Source of the DNA: Purshia tridentata
Lineage: Eukaryota > Streptophyta > Magnoliopsida > Rosales > Rosaceae
Length of the DNA stretch: 64,000 nt
Direction of reading: 5' to 3'
NCBI GenBank assembly: GCA_003254885.1
Contig: QANT01000331.1
Span: 39,361-103,360 of the forward strand
Shown: piece after piece, positions 35,966-47,500 of the stretch
How the letters are laid out: every line of letters starts with the position of its first letter
How positions within the stretch are numbered: position 1 is the first letter of the stretch
Notes under the pieces: model-generated
Told to the model about the DNA's origin: nothing
Seen by the model: only the letters and a program-made list of their open reading frames with translations
The model's database searches: none
Position numbers and translations under genes: made by a program

Positions 35966-37744
35966 TCATGCCTCAGTCCCTTGAGAGTTGAGAGTAACCC
36001 AACTGGAACCGAGTTGTTTTACAGTTCCACTATGTTTCATCTTCTCTCGTATTCTGAAGACATCACTCCATCTATTTGCAGAAGCATATAAATTAGATAA
36101 CAAGACATAAGCAGCACTACAATGCGGCTCCAAATCAAAAATGCTTTTTGCAGCTCTTTCAGCCACATCCAAATTGGAATGCATCCTACAAGCACTGAGC
36201 AAAGTTAGCCATACCATCTTATTTGCTTGTACAGGCATGTTTCTAATCAACTCCTCTGCTTCTTCCAACTTGGCACATCGACCTAAGACGTCCACCATAC
36301 ATGCATAATGCTCGAGTTTCACCTCAACAGATTTATGCTCAAGGAAAAATTTGAAAAAGCGTCTTGCTTTCTGCAACATCCCAGAATGGCTACATGCTGA
36401 AAGCAACCCCGTGAATGTAATTTCATCTGGGTCTACACCTGCACGTATCATTTGGTTAAAGAGAGTCAAAGCCCACATGCCACAACCATGTTGTGCACAT
36501 CCAACGATGGTTGAGTTCCATGAGACAATGTTCCTCTCACCAATTCTCTTAAACATAGCGACTCCATCGTTTATATTTCCACATTTGGTATACAAGACAA
36601 TAAGCGAATTACCAACAAAGACATCAGTTTCAAAACCTAGCTTAATAGCTGCCGAATGAATCTCCTTGCCCCTATCAAGATCTTCTAATCCACAACATGA
36701 ATTCAAAGCACTAGTGAAAGAAGAATCATTTGGAAGGACATCCCATTTCACCATGTCCCTAAAAACCTTTAGTGCCTCTTCGGGTTTACAATTCAAACCA
36801 TATCCTGTTAAAAGAGCCGTCCATACTACTACATTTTTATGCAAACTCTCCTGAAAAACCTTGTAAGAATTCTCTATTTGCTTGCAGTTTGCATAAAGTG
36901 TTATAAGTGAAGGAGCTATAAACTCATCAAAACAGTACCCCAACTTGACAGTCTGACCATGAATCTGAACACCCAAATCTGAATCCAACAAATTTGCACA
37001 AGCTGTCACTACACACACAAATGTTGTCAAAGTGGGTTGTACACCATAACCCATCATCTCCCGAAATAGTACCAAGGCTTCATCCGTCCTCCCATTCTGA
37101 TCAAGCCCGCCAATCATCGAAGTCCACGAAATCACATTCTTACAAGGCATCACCTTAAACAGCTTTTTAGCATCTTCCACTCTCCCATTACTAAAATATC
37201 CATGAATCATTGAATTCCAAACTGCCACATCCCTTGCAGGCATCTCACGAAACAAGCGCTCTGCCATCTCAACTTCACCAAACTGCAAGAACCCATTCAT
37301 AATCGTTGTCCAAGAAACAACATTCTTTCCAGGCATTCCATTAAAAAGCTCCTTAGCCTTTATTAAATCCCCACCGTCCAAACACCCCTTGATCATTGAA
37401 TTCCAGGAGATCGTATCTTTGACGGGCATTTCGTAGAACAGTTTCAGTGCATAATCGAGCCTGTGCAATCGCGCGTACCCCATGATCATCATGGTGTATA
37501 AATCAACACCAGGAAAAGGGATTTTGTTGAAAACCAAACGAGCTTCATCCACTCTTTGGTTCTTCAGGTGATTTGAAAGCAGTGACCTGTAAGAAGGGGT
37601 ACTCAATGTGGTGTATTTCATCAAACCCACCAAGCATTTGGAGAATTCTGTAACATTTTTGGAGAATTCAGAGCGTGAGATAGAGAATGAGAATGGAAAG
37701 TGTGATATTCCGAGGCTTTGAAAAATGGCGGGAACTCCTACCAT
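35966..37744 (-). CDS. PLS-class pentatricopeptide repeat protein, truncated in its E region
   Basis: Intronless frame of 592 residues with tandem 31-36-residue PPR units throughout: VDLYTMMIMGYARLHRLDYA, DTISWNSMIKGCLDGGDLIK, NVVSWTTIMNGFLQFGEVEM and so on to NIVSWNSTIVGCAQHGCGMW. It ends in an E motif (VWLTLLSACRMHSNLDVAER, YVLLSNLYASANRWSDVF). Such proteins bind organellar RNA one base per repeat and guide C-to-U editing or processing. The N-terminus (residues 1-40) could be a mitochondrial or plastid targeting peptide. It stops 13 residues after the E motif because of a small duplication. The downstream remnant shows that the ancestor was E+/DYW class. Position next to AWPM-19 suggests the At5g46460 locus (from memory). 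Without DYW it would need a partner deaminase, or it may be losing function. Confidence 0.9.
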   Translation of the reverse strand: MVGVPAIFQSLGISHFPFSFSISRSEFSKNVTEFSKCLVGLMKYTTLSTPSYRSLLSNHLKNQRVDEARLVFNKIPFPGVDLYTMMIMGYARLHRLDYALKLFYEMPVKDTISWNSMIKGCLDGGDLIKAKELFNGMPGKNVVSWTTIMNGFLQFGEVEMAERLFREMPARDVAVWNSMIHGYFSNGRVEDAKKLFKVMPCKNVISWTSMIGGLDQNGRTDEALVLFREMMGYGVQPTLTTFVCVVTACANLLDSDLGVQIHGQTVKLGYCFDEFIAPSLITLYANCKQIENSYKVFQESLHKNVVVWTALLTGYGLNCKPEEALKVFRDMVKWDVLPNDSSFTSALNSCCGLEDLDRGKEIHSAAIKLGFETDVFVGNSLIVLYTKCGNINDGVAMFKRIGERNIVSWNSTIVGCAQHGCGMWALTLFNQMIRAGVDPDEITFTGLLSACSHSGMLQKARRFFKFFLEHKSVEVKLEHYACMVDVLGRCAKLEEAEELIRNMPVQANKMVWLTLLSACRMHSNLDVAERAAKSIFDLEPHCSAAYVLLSNLYASANRWSDVFRIREKMKHSGTVKQLGSSWVTLNSQGTEA

Positions 37745-38337
37745 GGCCTTTAATCCGCCACGGTTTATACTTTGTAGGAAAGAGGGGGACAGAGAGATTG
37801 CGTGCGTAGTTGGGACTTGGGATTATCCATGAACAACATAAAACGCATCGTTTCTGGTTCGTTTCAAGTTTCTCATCCTACTTGGAAATTGGAATATAAT
37901 TTACTTCTTTTTTTTTTTGGGTTAAAAAAGTATGATTAGAATTAGAACCAAACAAAGATTCGGCACTAGAGCCCCGCCCCAAGTGGCAAAGAATATAGCT
38001 TTTTTGATCTCTTAGGAACAATTGATGGCGCAAAGGATAGATGAAGAATGTACCACTAAAAGAAGACTTAAAAATGTGAGCCAAGCCAAGTAAGAATCTG
38101 GAATTTCAGGCATGCCTTGATTATGAAGTATTCGCCATCTCCTTTACAACCCCACAGAGCTTTTTGGACCCAACAGCTTAGCAAGAAAAGAACCAAACCT
38201 TCTTCATCCAAAGGGGCATGTATATATATAAAGACCCCTCTCTTGCACTAAACACATGCAATAAATACAACAACCCTTTTCTGCATTGCACTTTTGGCCT
38301 GTTTCCTCTACCCAACAGCTTTTGATCACACAAAAAA
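37745..38337. promoter_or_regulatory. Divergent intergenic region, PPR / AWPM-19
   Basis: 593 bases between two divergent start codons, holding both promoters and leaders. A TATA-like TATATATATAAAG at about 38219-38232 lies about 110 bases upstream of the AWPM-19 start codon. Confidence 0.6.
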
Positions 38338-39205
38338 ATGGCCAACCCGCAGTTAAAACCTATTGCTGGGCTGCTTTTGCTTCTCAATTTCTGCATGTAT
38401 GTCATTGTCTTGGCCATTGGCGGCTGGGCCATGAATAAAGCAATTGATCATGGTTTCATTATTGGTAAACCTCCCTCTCTCCCTCTTTCTTGTTCACATG
38501 TTACATGCATGTGATGTACATTGTTAGTTCATTTTCTAACTGTTTTTAAGTTTTTGAAGTCCAATATGGTATTAAAGTTTTAATTCATGAGGTCCTAAAT
38601 TTGAAACCTTCTTACAAGTTTAAACTTTAAATTTTTGGTGTAAAGTGTTCATCTAACAATTGAGTCTTGCAATGCAGGTCCTGATTTTGGTCTGCCGGCA
38701 CATTTCTCACCCATATACTTTCCAATGGGAAATGCTGCCACCGGCTTCTTTGTGACATTCGCTTTGATCGCCGGAGTTGTTGGTGCTGCTTCAGCCATAT
38801 CTGGAATCAACCATTTTCGCTCTTGGACAGCTGATAGCTTGCCATCAGCAGCTGCAGCTGCTACCATTGCCTGGACCCTCACTCTCCTTGCCATGGGGTT
38901 AGCCATTACCATCCACTATAATAGATGCATTCAAACTGTTTGAACTATTTTTGCTTTATATTAACCAGCCACATAATTCCTGCAGCTTTGCTTGGAAGGA
39001 GATTCAGCTGAATATCAGGAATGCTCGTTTGGTAAGACGAAGAAAAAACACATTTTTAAGTTTTCGGCAAATGCGTTTTTTCAAGTATACTGAGACATAC
39101 TTGCTTTGTTTCTTGTAGAGAACAATGGAGGCATTCTTGATCATCCTTTCAGTTACGCAGCTTCTATATATAGCAGCCATTCATGGCGTTGTGTCAAGGA
39201 GATGA
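38338..39205 (+). CDS. AWPM-19-like four-helix plasma-membrane protein, 4 exons
   Basis: Exons 38338-38464, 38678-38897, 38986-39031 and 39119-39205 give 159 residues with all phases consistent. Four hydrophobic segments: about 10-30 (LLLLLNFCMYVIVLAI), 55-80 (GNAATGFFVTFALIAGVVGA), 100-120 (AAAATIAWTLTLLAMGFAW) and 135-152 (MEAFLIILSVTQLLYIAAIH). The motif HFSPIYFPMGNAATGFFV between the first two is typical of AWPM-19/PM19 proteins. These accumulate in the plasma membrane in response to ABA and during dormancy or freezing tolerance; some members import ABA. Reading through the second intron gives a shorter frame that also stops, so the splice at 38897 matters. Confidence 0.93.
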
Positions 39206-41283
39206 GCTTGGAAAGTTGAGTGACTTTGGTGTTTGTGTGCTGTGTCTGCGTTGCCTTGTTTTGTTTTATTTTATTTTCATCCTACACATTTTCTGTATAA
39301 ACCCAGCCATGGGAATAGCATATTATGGAGTGAATAGTGTGATATGATTGGATTTTATATAGAAATTGTAAGTGGTGCACTAAAATGCGTTATGAATCAC
39401 CTCCTCTACCTTGATAGATTTCGATCACCGCAATATGCACCAAACTGGTGAAAGTTTCATTTTACTGCAGCGACTTTTTGGGAAATATGTGCTTTTAAAA
39501 CATCATACTAGCTCAAGTTTGACACAAAAAAGACCAAGTTTCTACCCATAACAATTCAACATCCATGGCAGACCAGTGTTCCCCTTGTATTCACAAATGG
39601 AGAAGCCTATGACCAATCCTAAGAAAATTCAATCATTGTCTTCAACCAGACCAAGTGAAAGGAATTTGCACCCAACTAAATAGTCCCAAAACCAAAAAGG
39701 AACTTTAATAATCCTATCTAAAAGGTAAACATAAACATCTTTTGTTGAAGAGAAGGCATACAACCATCAAAGAGTTCCACCAAGATTGCAATACATGAAG
39801 CTGCATTATAACTAGGCAAAAAAATTATTTATTTTTGTTTGAGGAAGAACCACGATCCATGACAGCAATCAAGTTGAATATTTGATATTATAAAGGTTCT
39901 TGCAATTTTAGATCACACCATTGGTCCATTGCCTTTCTATCAATGCAAAGGAACTAAATACAACACAGAAAACTATTCTGCAAAATTAACAACAATGAAG
40001 GTTGTAAAAGCTGGATATATTCAGCTGCCTACCATTCCTGTCACTATCACCACCACAAAACTTAAAATGATTTATCAAATCGGGCCTCTTGCCCATTATT
40101 CTTTGAGGAAAAACTTATAAGTTCTAATAACAAAATATCAGAAAAATCTCTGAACCAGATCCTTCACTTTCACAAGCTTCAAGAGTCCACCCGAATCCCA
40201 TCATGCTTTGTTTCTGCATCTGAGGAATCCTTGAAAAAGTCAACCAAGCTTCAGTTTGTAAGGTCTTTAAACCCCTCATGCAGTCAGATTGAATCCAACA
40301 AGAAATGTTGAGGTATAAGAATCTAAGGAGAAATATAAGCACAGTTTCCAGAATATAAGACAATTTAAGCAGATTATTCTACTTCTATGCAGCAAAGAAA
40401 CTTGAAAGGCATCATGCCTTTACTACTCAATACTTACATTGTGACAATCCTTCTAGGTTTGTAACTAAATTTCCTTTTAAATTTAGTAAAAATAAACACA
40501 CAATACAACACATCAAAGATAATTCACCATCCACCATTTACATATCATGGGCAGCAAGCATAATAACTGATATCCCTTCATGGCAACCAATCTATACAAT
40601 TCCAGCACTTGGCTAATATGTTTCACTAAAATTGCAATTTATACAAGCATAAATTGAACAAAATTAATTTTAAATCACTTCCTAAGTAACTTGACATAAA
40701 ACTCTAACCTTATCTCATGGCCCTAGAGTCTGAAATCTAAATTATATGAGGAGCAATTAGAGACACTGTGAGATGTTATCCCATATTTCATCTAAATATA
40801 ACACTTCCTCAAAGTGAAACAAGAACATGAATTATAAATGAGATTTATTGCTCAGAATAATAATTTACTAGATATACTATCTTCTATACTAGATAAGGAA
40901 TAACTACATTTTGTAGTTTCACAGTGAGGACATTGATAAGACTAATTTTCAATGAGAGTGGAACTGAATAGAAAATTAATAAAAGAGTAACCAATTGCCT
41001 CTTGACCTAGACATACTGGTTAGCAAAGAGACACATATGAGACCTCAGTTGGAAAGGATCATGAATTAAAAATTTCTGAAGCATGACAGTGATAGACTTA
41101 AACAACTATGGCAACCATATAACATCCTAACCTCTTCTCAATTCTCCAATGTGCTATCACATGGACAAACAATATTTTATGAGCAGATCTAAGTAATAAA
41201 GCAAAACTCAAAAAAAAAAAATTTAAAAGAAATAAAAGGCAAGACAAATCTATTTCACTTCATAGAAAATTCCCAACCTGAAC
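39206..41283. other. Convergent intergenic region, about 2 kb
   Basis: It holds the AWPM-19 3' UTR and the 3' UTR of the opposing Lys/Ser-rich gene. There is an open stretch on the minus strand at 40124-40363 without recognisable features, possibly UTR. No RNA gene or defined transposon is seen. Confidence 0.55.
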
Positions 41284-42790
41284 TTATCTACTGGAGCCTG
41301 TTATCACATCCAGAATCCCACAGCAGCTACACCAAGATGTTTTTTGCACCACTCGTGGGGCTGGAGCTAACAGAGGCTGCATAAAGTCCAGCAAAGAAAG
41401 TTGCATTCAGTTGTTGAAGAAAAAAGGAGATCTACAATCAGGCAATCAAACTTGCAAACAAGAAAATGTGGGCAATACCTGATTATCAGAATATTCTGGA
41501 ATCTCAGAATCTTTGATGGATTCAGCATCGTTACTAATTTGAGCCGGAGAAGCACCCAATGGTGGCAGTACTGTACTCTCATTTCCTTTAGACACAGATT
41601 CCACCACACTCGACGATGCCTTAGCATTCCCGTTCAGTAAGAGAGATGCTTTATCCTCAATTTTCTTTGGTACAGAATCTTCCAATGTTACAGGAGCCCC
41701 AGTAGGCAATTTTTTTACCTCATTATCAGAGGTCACTGAACTTTCAACTAGAGTACTTTCTGTAAGGTGAATAGCCTCCTCAGACACAGAAACCACAGGC
41801 TTGACAGAATCAACTAAAGGAACCTTCTCTGCTGATGAACTTGTAATCTTCCCAGCTGGTGCATCTTCAGTAGTCTGAACCACTTCTGCTGGTAAAGAAT
41901 CAACTGGCCTAATTGAATCATTATGAGGTTTTTCCTCTGAAACTGAAGCATAGGCCTTCTCCTTCCGTATTCTCTGAACAACTCGAGACTCATCATCCGA
42001 ACTACTACTACTACTACTACTACTGCTAGAGCTTCTATCATCCCCATTATATGATTCCTTTGAAGACTCGGTATGCTCAATAATCACATTTTTGCTCTCC
42101 GAGTCCTCTTTCAGTTCCCTCTTCAATTCAACTTTCTGAACAGCCTCCGCACCACTAGGAACTCCCTTCATGGAATTATCCTCACCAACTGGTCGAATAG
42201 AGGTTGGGCTAACCTCTCCTGATTTCGCATCATCATTACCTGAAATGGTTTGATTCAATTACAAGAGTTTCAATCAAAATCAAACAAAGCGCAAAATCAA
42301 ACAAAACTAGTGAATTTGACCAATACCCATTAAGCCAATTTGAAGCAAACAAAAATCAAAGCTAAAATTAGGGACACATGCGGTATGTATTGAGAGCTGG
42401 TTAAGTACTTACTGCCATTCAAGCACAATTATTTCAAGCAGACTAAAGCTAAGCACACGACATAAACAAATACCCATGGACCCAAATGGATAAAATAACC
42501 AAAACCAAGGCTGACAAAGCTGAGTATATCATTAACTGACAGATGGGTTACCTTAATTCAATCAAAATAATCATACCCATTAGCCCAAATTGATAAAAAC
42601 AACCAGAACAAACACTGAAAAAGATGCGTAAACAATTGAGTGACACATAGGTATGCGTGTATTCAAAAGGTGAGGCATGATAAATAATCAAAGCACCTTG
42701 AGGATTGTTGTTGGGGGAGGATCTTCCGCTGTGGGCTTCATTTTCCTTCTTTTTCTTGGCAGCTTTTCTCTTCTTGGCACCTTTTGGCAT
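41284..42790 (-). CDS. Lys-rich, Ser/acidic low-complexity protein with conserved-looking CCG tail
   Basis: Minus-strand exons 42697-42790, 41479-42239 and 41284-41376 give 315 residues. The N-terminus is a basic patch (MPKGAKKRKAAKKKKENEA), possibly a nuclear or nucleolar signal. The middle is largely disordered and rich in Ser, Glu, Val and Pro, with a run of twelve Ser followed by DDESRVV (coded by an AGT-type repeat at 41999-42025). The last exon codes a compact tail, APRVVQKTSWCSCCGILDVI followed by TGSSR. I do not recognise a named domain; a similar plant-only family of unknown function exists near the syntenic Arabidopsis locus, by my recollection. It is not secreted and has no membrane segment. 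Confidence 0.75.
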
Positions 42791-43929
42791 GATTATTGGG
42801 TCTTTAGGGCGTACAGGAAATGGGGGCTCTCACAGATCGTATTCGAGACCCCGAAGCTGTGTCTCTCCAAAAGCGTGTATGTGGGTCTGTGGGTGTGTTT
42901 TAATGAAGGAAGGACAGGAAGGGGATGAGCATCTATTGGGATTTCCGTAGAAATTGTCCAAGCCTCGTGTGTGGAAATGAAATGAGACTCTAATGAATCT
43001 CTGTGCAATAAAGATGCTCTCTGTTTGGGAATTTGTTATTTGTTTGGTTTTTTGGGTACTAAAAAAATTAGAGATGTGATTTAGGGTCTAATTTTAATGC
43101 AAGTGTCATTTTGTCAAGGGTTGGATCCTGAGGTGGATATGTGTTAATTTTTGAATTTTTGAATTTTGGAATGTTTGTGATGAGTGGGAAAATAATATTG
43201 GGGTGGGGCCATGTTGGTCATTTTCATGGCAATGTGGCCAAAATAATGGAGGGTTGTGTGGTGTGGAATATGTCATGGTTGTGTCATGGGATTAATGATT
43301 TTGTCATGGGGGTGTTTGGAACTTTGGATTAAGGATTTTTCTGGACTCGTAATAACGGATTTGGGCTGCATGTGATTCTTTGGGACTGTTCGACTGCCAT
43401 CAACATTATTTTATTGATTTTTTTTCTTTTCGAAAAATTATCATTATTGTCATTATTTTATGGTTGGAATAAAGTTGGCTAAATTATGATATGATTTTGA
43501 ATTTTGGATATGTTGCTCGAATTGAAAAGTTGCCTTAGTGCTTGGTTAGCTGGCAGAAAATAAAACTTGTGATTCAATTAATCAGTTTGAAAAGTTGCTT
43601 CATGTTTTACAACAAACAATTCAAAGAATCTAGGAAATTTGATGACCAAATAAAGTAATAAATGGTAAGCATTAAAACAAAATAAGAGGGTAGTTTGATA
43701 GTTTTCCCTCGTTACTTTTTAAATTTAAATTCACATATAAAACTTGGATTTCATTATTCTTAGATATTTTAATTTGTATATGTAAAAGTAAAATCACTAT
43801 TTGGATTCTTTATAAAAGAAATTTTCTAATTCGAGCTTGAATAGTAATTTGTTGATCTAAGGGTGGCTAGCCCTTGTTCTTGATTTGATGAATGAACAAA
43901 CAAACTGAAGAATAATTTTCGAGTACTTG

Positions 43930-43982
43930 TTCAAAATGGCTCTTGCAATTGCAATACGTTGCTTTTGTCCACCAGATAACTT
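43930..43982 (-). pseudogene. Fragment of an ABCB nucleotide-binding domain exon
   Basis: On the minus strand it codes [17 protein letters not shown], the ABC signature region. It is nearly identical in bases to 52080-52130 in the first ABCB gene and similar to 58975-59025 in the second. The similarity stops abruptly on both sides. It is a solo exon fragment, not a gene. Confidence 0.85.
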
Positions 43983-44131
43983 ATTCACACAGCAAAAAAT
44001 AATAGCGGTGAGGCGGCAACTTGCATATGGTGTGGCCGGAGATACTTGTGATGTAAACACGACGCTTAAATGCTTAAAGAAATTCTGCATGGTAGTGGTC
44101 CAAATATTCGGACCACACCACAGTACGTTCG

Positions 44132-44184
44132 GAATTTTCTAATTCATGCTTGTTCACTGTTCTGAAAAAACTCCAGGTGAGCCC
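44132..44184 (+). pseudogene. Fragment of the SH3P intron 9 / exon 10 junction
   Basis: TTGTTCACTGTTCTGAAAA then CTCCAGGTGAGCCCA repeats the sequence at 48405-48458, including the branch/acceptor region and the first bases of exon 10. It lies about 390 bases upstream of the SH3P start codon, in the same orientation. It could act as a decoy 3' splice site if transcribed. Confidence 0.85.
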
Positions 44185-44573
44185 ACAAGTGATTAACATG
44201 AAAAGGGTTTTGTGGACTATGCCCAACCAATTAGGTGGGCCTTCAGGAAAAAACCCAAGATCCAGTGTTAGCTCATCTGTTAGGCCCGTAGTCAAAAATT
44301 CAATCAAAGTCCATCCAACGGTCATAAACTTAAGCATATCATACACCTCACCACCACACGAACAATTCCCAACAAACAGAGACTAGGGAGCAGCTAGCTC
44401 CCTCAGCTCTATCATAACCCGACCCAGTAATGGCCAAAATGTGAAAGCACTGGTTGGCTTTTGGAGTTTCAGATCCATAAGAGCTTCAAATTCAAAGCCA
44501 CACTCGCTCACTTTTTAGCAACACTGATCTCAATTCTCCAAGGGAACAACTAGCCTGAAGAAGAAGAAGAACA

Positions 44574-47500
44574 ATGGATGCTTTAAGAAAACAAGCCAGT
44601 AAGCTCCGGGAACAGGTCGCGAAACAACAGCAGGTATTTGCGAACCCCCATTGATTGGTTTTATTATATTTATCTTCTTCTTGTTGTTTTTAAGCTGGCT
44701 AGCTGGCTAGTCCTCTGCTTGGTTACATAGAAAATGCGGGATGGACTTTATGCTTTGTGTTTGTGTTGATTTACTCAAGAAATGATTAGGCTCCTAAACT
44801 ACAAGTGATTTCCGTCGCACCCAGCTAATTATTGGATCGAAATTTAATGTTGTTGAATAATGCTTAAAATTCTAGGAGCGTTAATTGAATGTCATTTTGC
44901 TGTATAGAAAAAGCATATCCATCAATTTTTTGCTATTGTTGCTGTCCATCTGTTTGGTGTTATATGTTTCTTTTAAATTTCAGGCTGTTATAAAGCAGTT
45001 CGGTGGGACTGGTTATGAAAGCTCAGATGTAGTGGTAATAGATGAGGTTGAGATGCAGAGACATCAACAGCTAGAGAAACTGTACAGGTCCACTCGTTCT
45101 GGAAAGGTACAGATGTGACCAATAGGCAATAGCCTTTTGACATTATACATTAACTTGAAATGTTCTATTCTTTCTCTATTTGTGAAAGCTAAAAGCTAAA
45201 CGCCTAATAGATGTTGATACCATGTCAGTTTATTATGGATGAGCCATTATTGTATCAGTGATTTTATCATGTAGAAAGAAAATGCTTAACTTGGGAATGA
45301 TGTTCAATTGTCTCACCTGAACAAATTAAAACTCTTTAGATCCCCCAAATTTCTTGTATTGCGGAGCAATGTTATGAAGATAGGAGGAGAAGGGAAATAA
45401 TAAAAATTTAAGAGATGGAAAATAGCATTGCTTTGATGTTATCAGTTACTGTAACAAAAGGAGAGTAGGTTCCAGATCTGGTAGGCATCACTATGCTAAC
45501 CAAATTTGGAAACTCTCTGTCATGCTTTTCTAAAATGTGTAATTTCTTTGAGGTTTTATCTTCCCTTTGTTGCCAAACCTCTTACATCTGTTGAGCTCAT
45601 TGATTTTTTATTCGCAGGATTTTCAGAAAGAACTTGTTAAAGCAGCCGAGGCATTTACAGCCATAGGGTATAGGCATATTGAAGCAGGTAGAAATTTATT
45701 ATTTCATATTCAATGACATTTATCTATTGGGGAATGTGTAATGGAGTCAATAACCTGTGCAATTGGCTTCTATAACTTCACTTAGTAAGTAGAACACATG
45801 TAATTAGCCTTTGTTGTTGCACTTATTATTTGTAATATTTTTGTGGTAGTCAGGAACCAAGTTGTCTGAGGATTGTAGCAGATATGGTGCTGAAAACATT
45901 GATGATAAAATTTTAGCTAAGGGTGCATCTATATATGGTGATGCTCGTAAGCATGTGGAAAAGGAACAAGAAGACTTGAATAAGCTGTTATCTTCACAGG
46001 TTGACTTCTAAATATAATTTATACATCTTGTACTAATGAACTCAAATCATCATTGGATATTTTCTATCATAGGTTTGTAATCCATAAAAAAATTCTGGAA
46101 GAAATTGGTTCTTGTATCACACAGTTGGATACATGATTCATCTATATATATATATGCACACATTAATATCATTTTTATATAACTTTTTTGATGACAAAAT
46201 TCTTCTTTATTTCTGGTTATTATTTCTCAGCCGTGGTTGTATTTAAGCATTCAGCATTGGAAAAGAGAAAATGCATGTAAATTCACATCCAAAATTAATG
46301 GACAAGTGAAGAAAGACTATTTGGTGCTGTGGTTCAAGACTTAAAATTTTACATGAATATTTTTGAAGTTCACATTTGTATTATTTAGGATTATATTCTA
46401 GGTATTTCGTTAGCTAACAAATTTGGTGTCTGAAATTATTGTACTTTAATACTTACATTTGAAGCTTATATAAATAGCTTGCAACTTTAGGTGGACTTTT
46501 AATGCACTTAATTTTGTATAAGCCCACTTCATATTTTGAAGAATTATAATACTCATCGTTCTCTATATTTTTAGATTTTAGATCCTTTAAGAGCAATGAT
46601 AAGTGGTGCTCCTTTGGAAGATGCCCGTCATCTTGCTCAACGTTATAGTCGAATGAGGCAGGAAGCAGAGACACAGGTAAAAGTTGACACTCCTATCAAA
46701 TCATGCATCATAACTTAAGATATTTGCCTCGTGAACTCATTATTGACCATAAGACACAATCAGGCAGTAGAAGTTTCCAGAAGACAAGCACGAGTAAGAG
46801 AAGCCCCAAATCACGAAAATGTTGGAAAGCTGCATGCAGCAGAAGCAAAGATGCAGGAATTAAAAGCAAACATGGCCGTTTTGGGTATAGAAGCTGCAGC
46901 TGCATTGGCTGCTGTGGAAGCACAACAGCAAAGACTGACTTTCCAGAGGCTTGTTGCATTGGTATAAATGCCATTGATTTTCAGCTCATGAGTTTCTATG
47001 TTGAAGATTATAGTGATTCTGCAGTTGATACACATATTAACATTGGCTTTGTTAAGGTTGAAGGAGAAAAGAATTATCATCTGAGAGTGGCTGCCATTCT
47101 TGGTGAGGTTGAAGCTGAGGTTAGTTCCGCTCTTGATTATCTTTCAAAAAACTGTTTTCCAATTAAGAATATGAACTTAAGACATGGCCTGGATTTTGTG
47201 GCAGATGGTCTCAGAGAAACAGCGGAAAGAGTCTGCTCCTCCCATGATTCCACAAGAGAACTGCTCAGAGAAAACAATTTACTTCTTGGCTGAGGTGTGC
47301 TTATTTTTTCTAGTCTTGGAGGCTGTGATTTCTTAATTAGATAGAAAAATCGTTATTCACCCTTTATACAAAAATTCACATGAATGTATAAGAGTAGCAA
47401 TAAGCTGCACAATGCAAGGGTCATATAGTTGATAGAGAGAGTTAACAACTGAGATTTATAGAAAGAAGTGGGAGAGGAATTAACAGAAAAATTGAGATAT

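Larger units (their letters stand above)
42791..44573. other. Divergent intergenic region with ABCB and SH3P gene debris
   Basis: Promoter of the Lys/Ser-rich gene on the left, promoter of the SH3P gene on the right. 43930-43982 copies part of an ABCB nucleotide-binding domain, and 44132-44184 copies the SH3P intron 9/exon 10 boundary (separate entries). 44096-44119 has a short palindrome GTGGTCC/GGACCAC. Otherwise AT-rich, no gene. Confidence 0.65.

Noticed and set aside
40124-40363. 79-codon minus-strand frame between AWPM-19 and the Lys/Ser-rich gene
   Set aside because: No motif and no ATG-linked exon structure; fits 3' UTR of the minus-strand gene.
46811-47293. Frames overlapping SH3P exons 6-8 on both strands, including a 196-codon plus-strand frame
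   Set aside because: The real exons are fixed by splice sites and SH3P similarity; the long frame reads through introns in a different frame.
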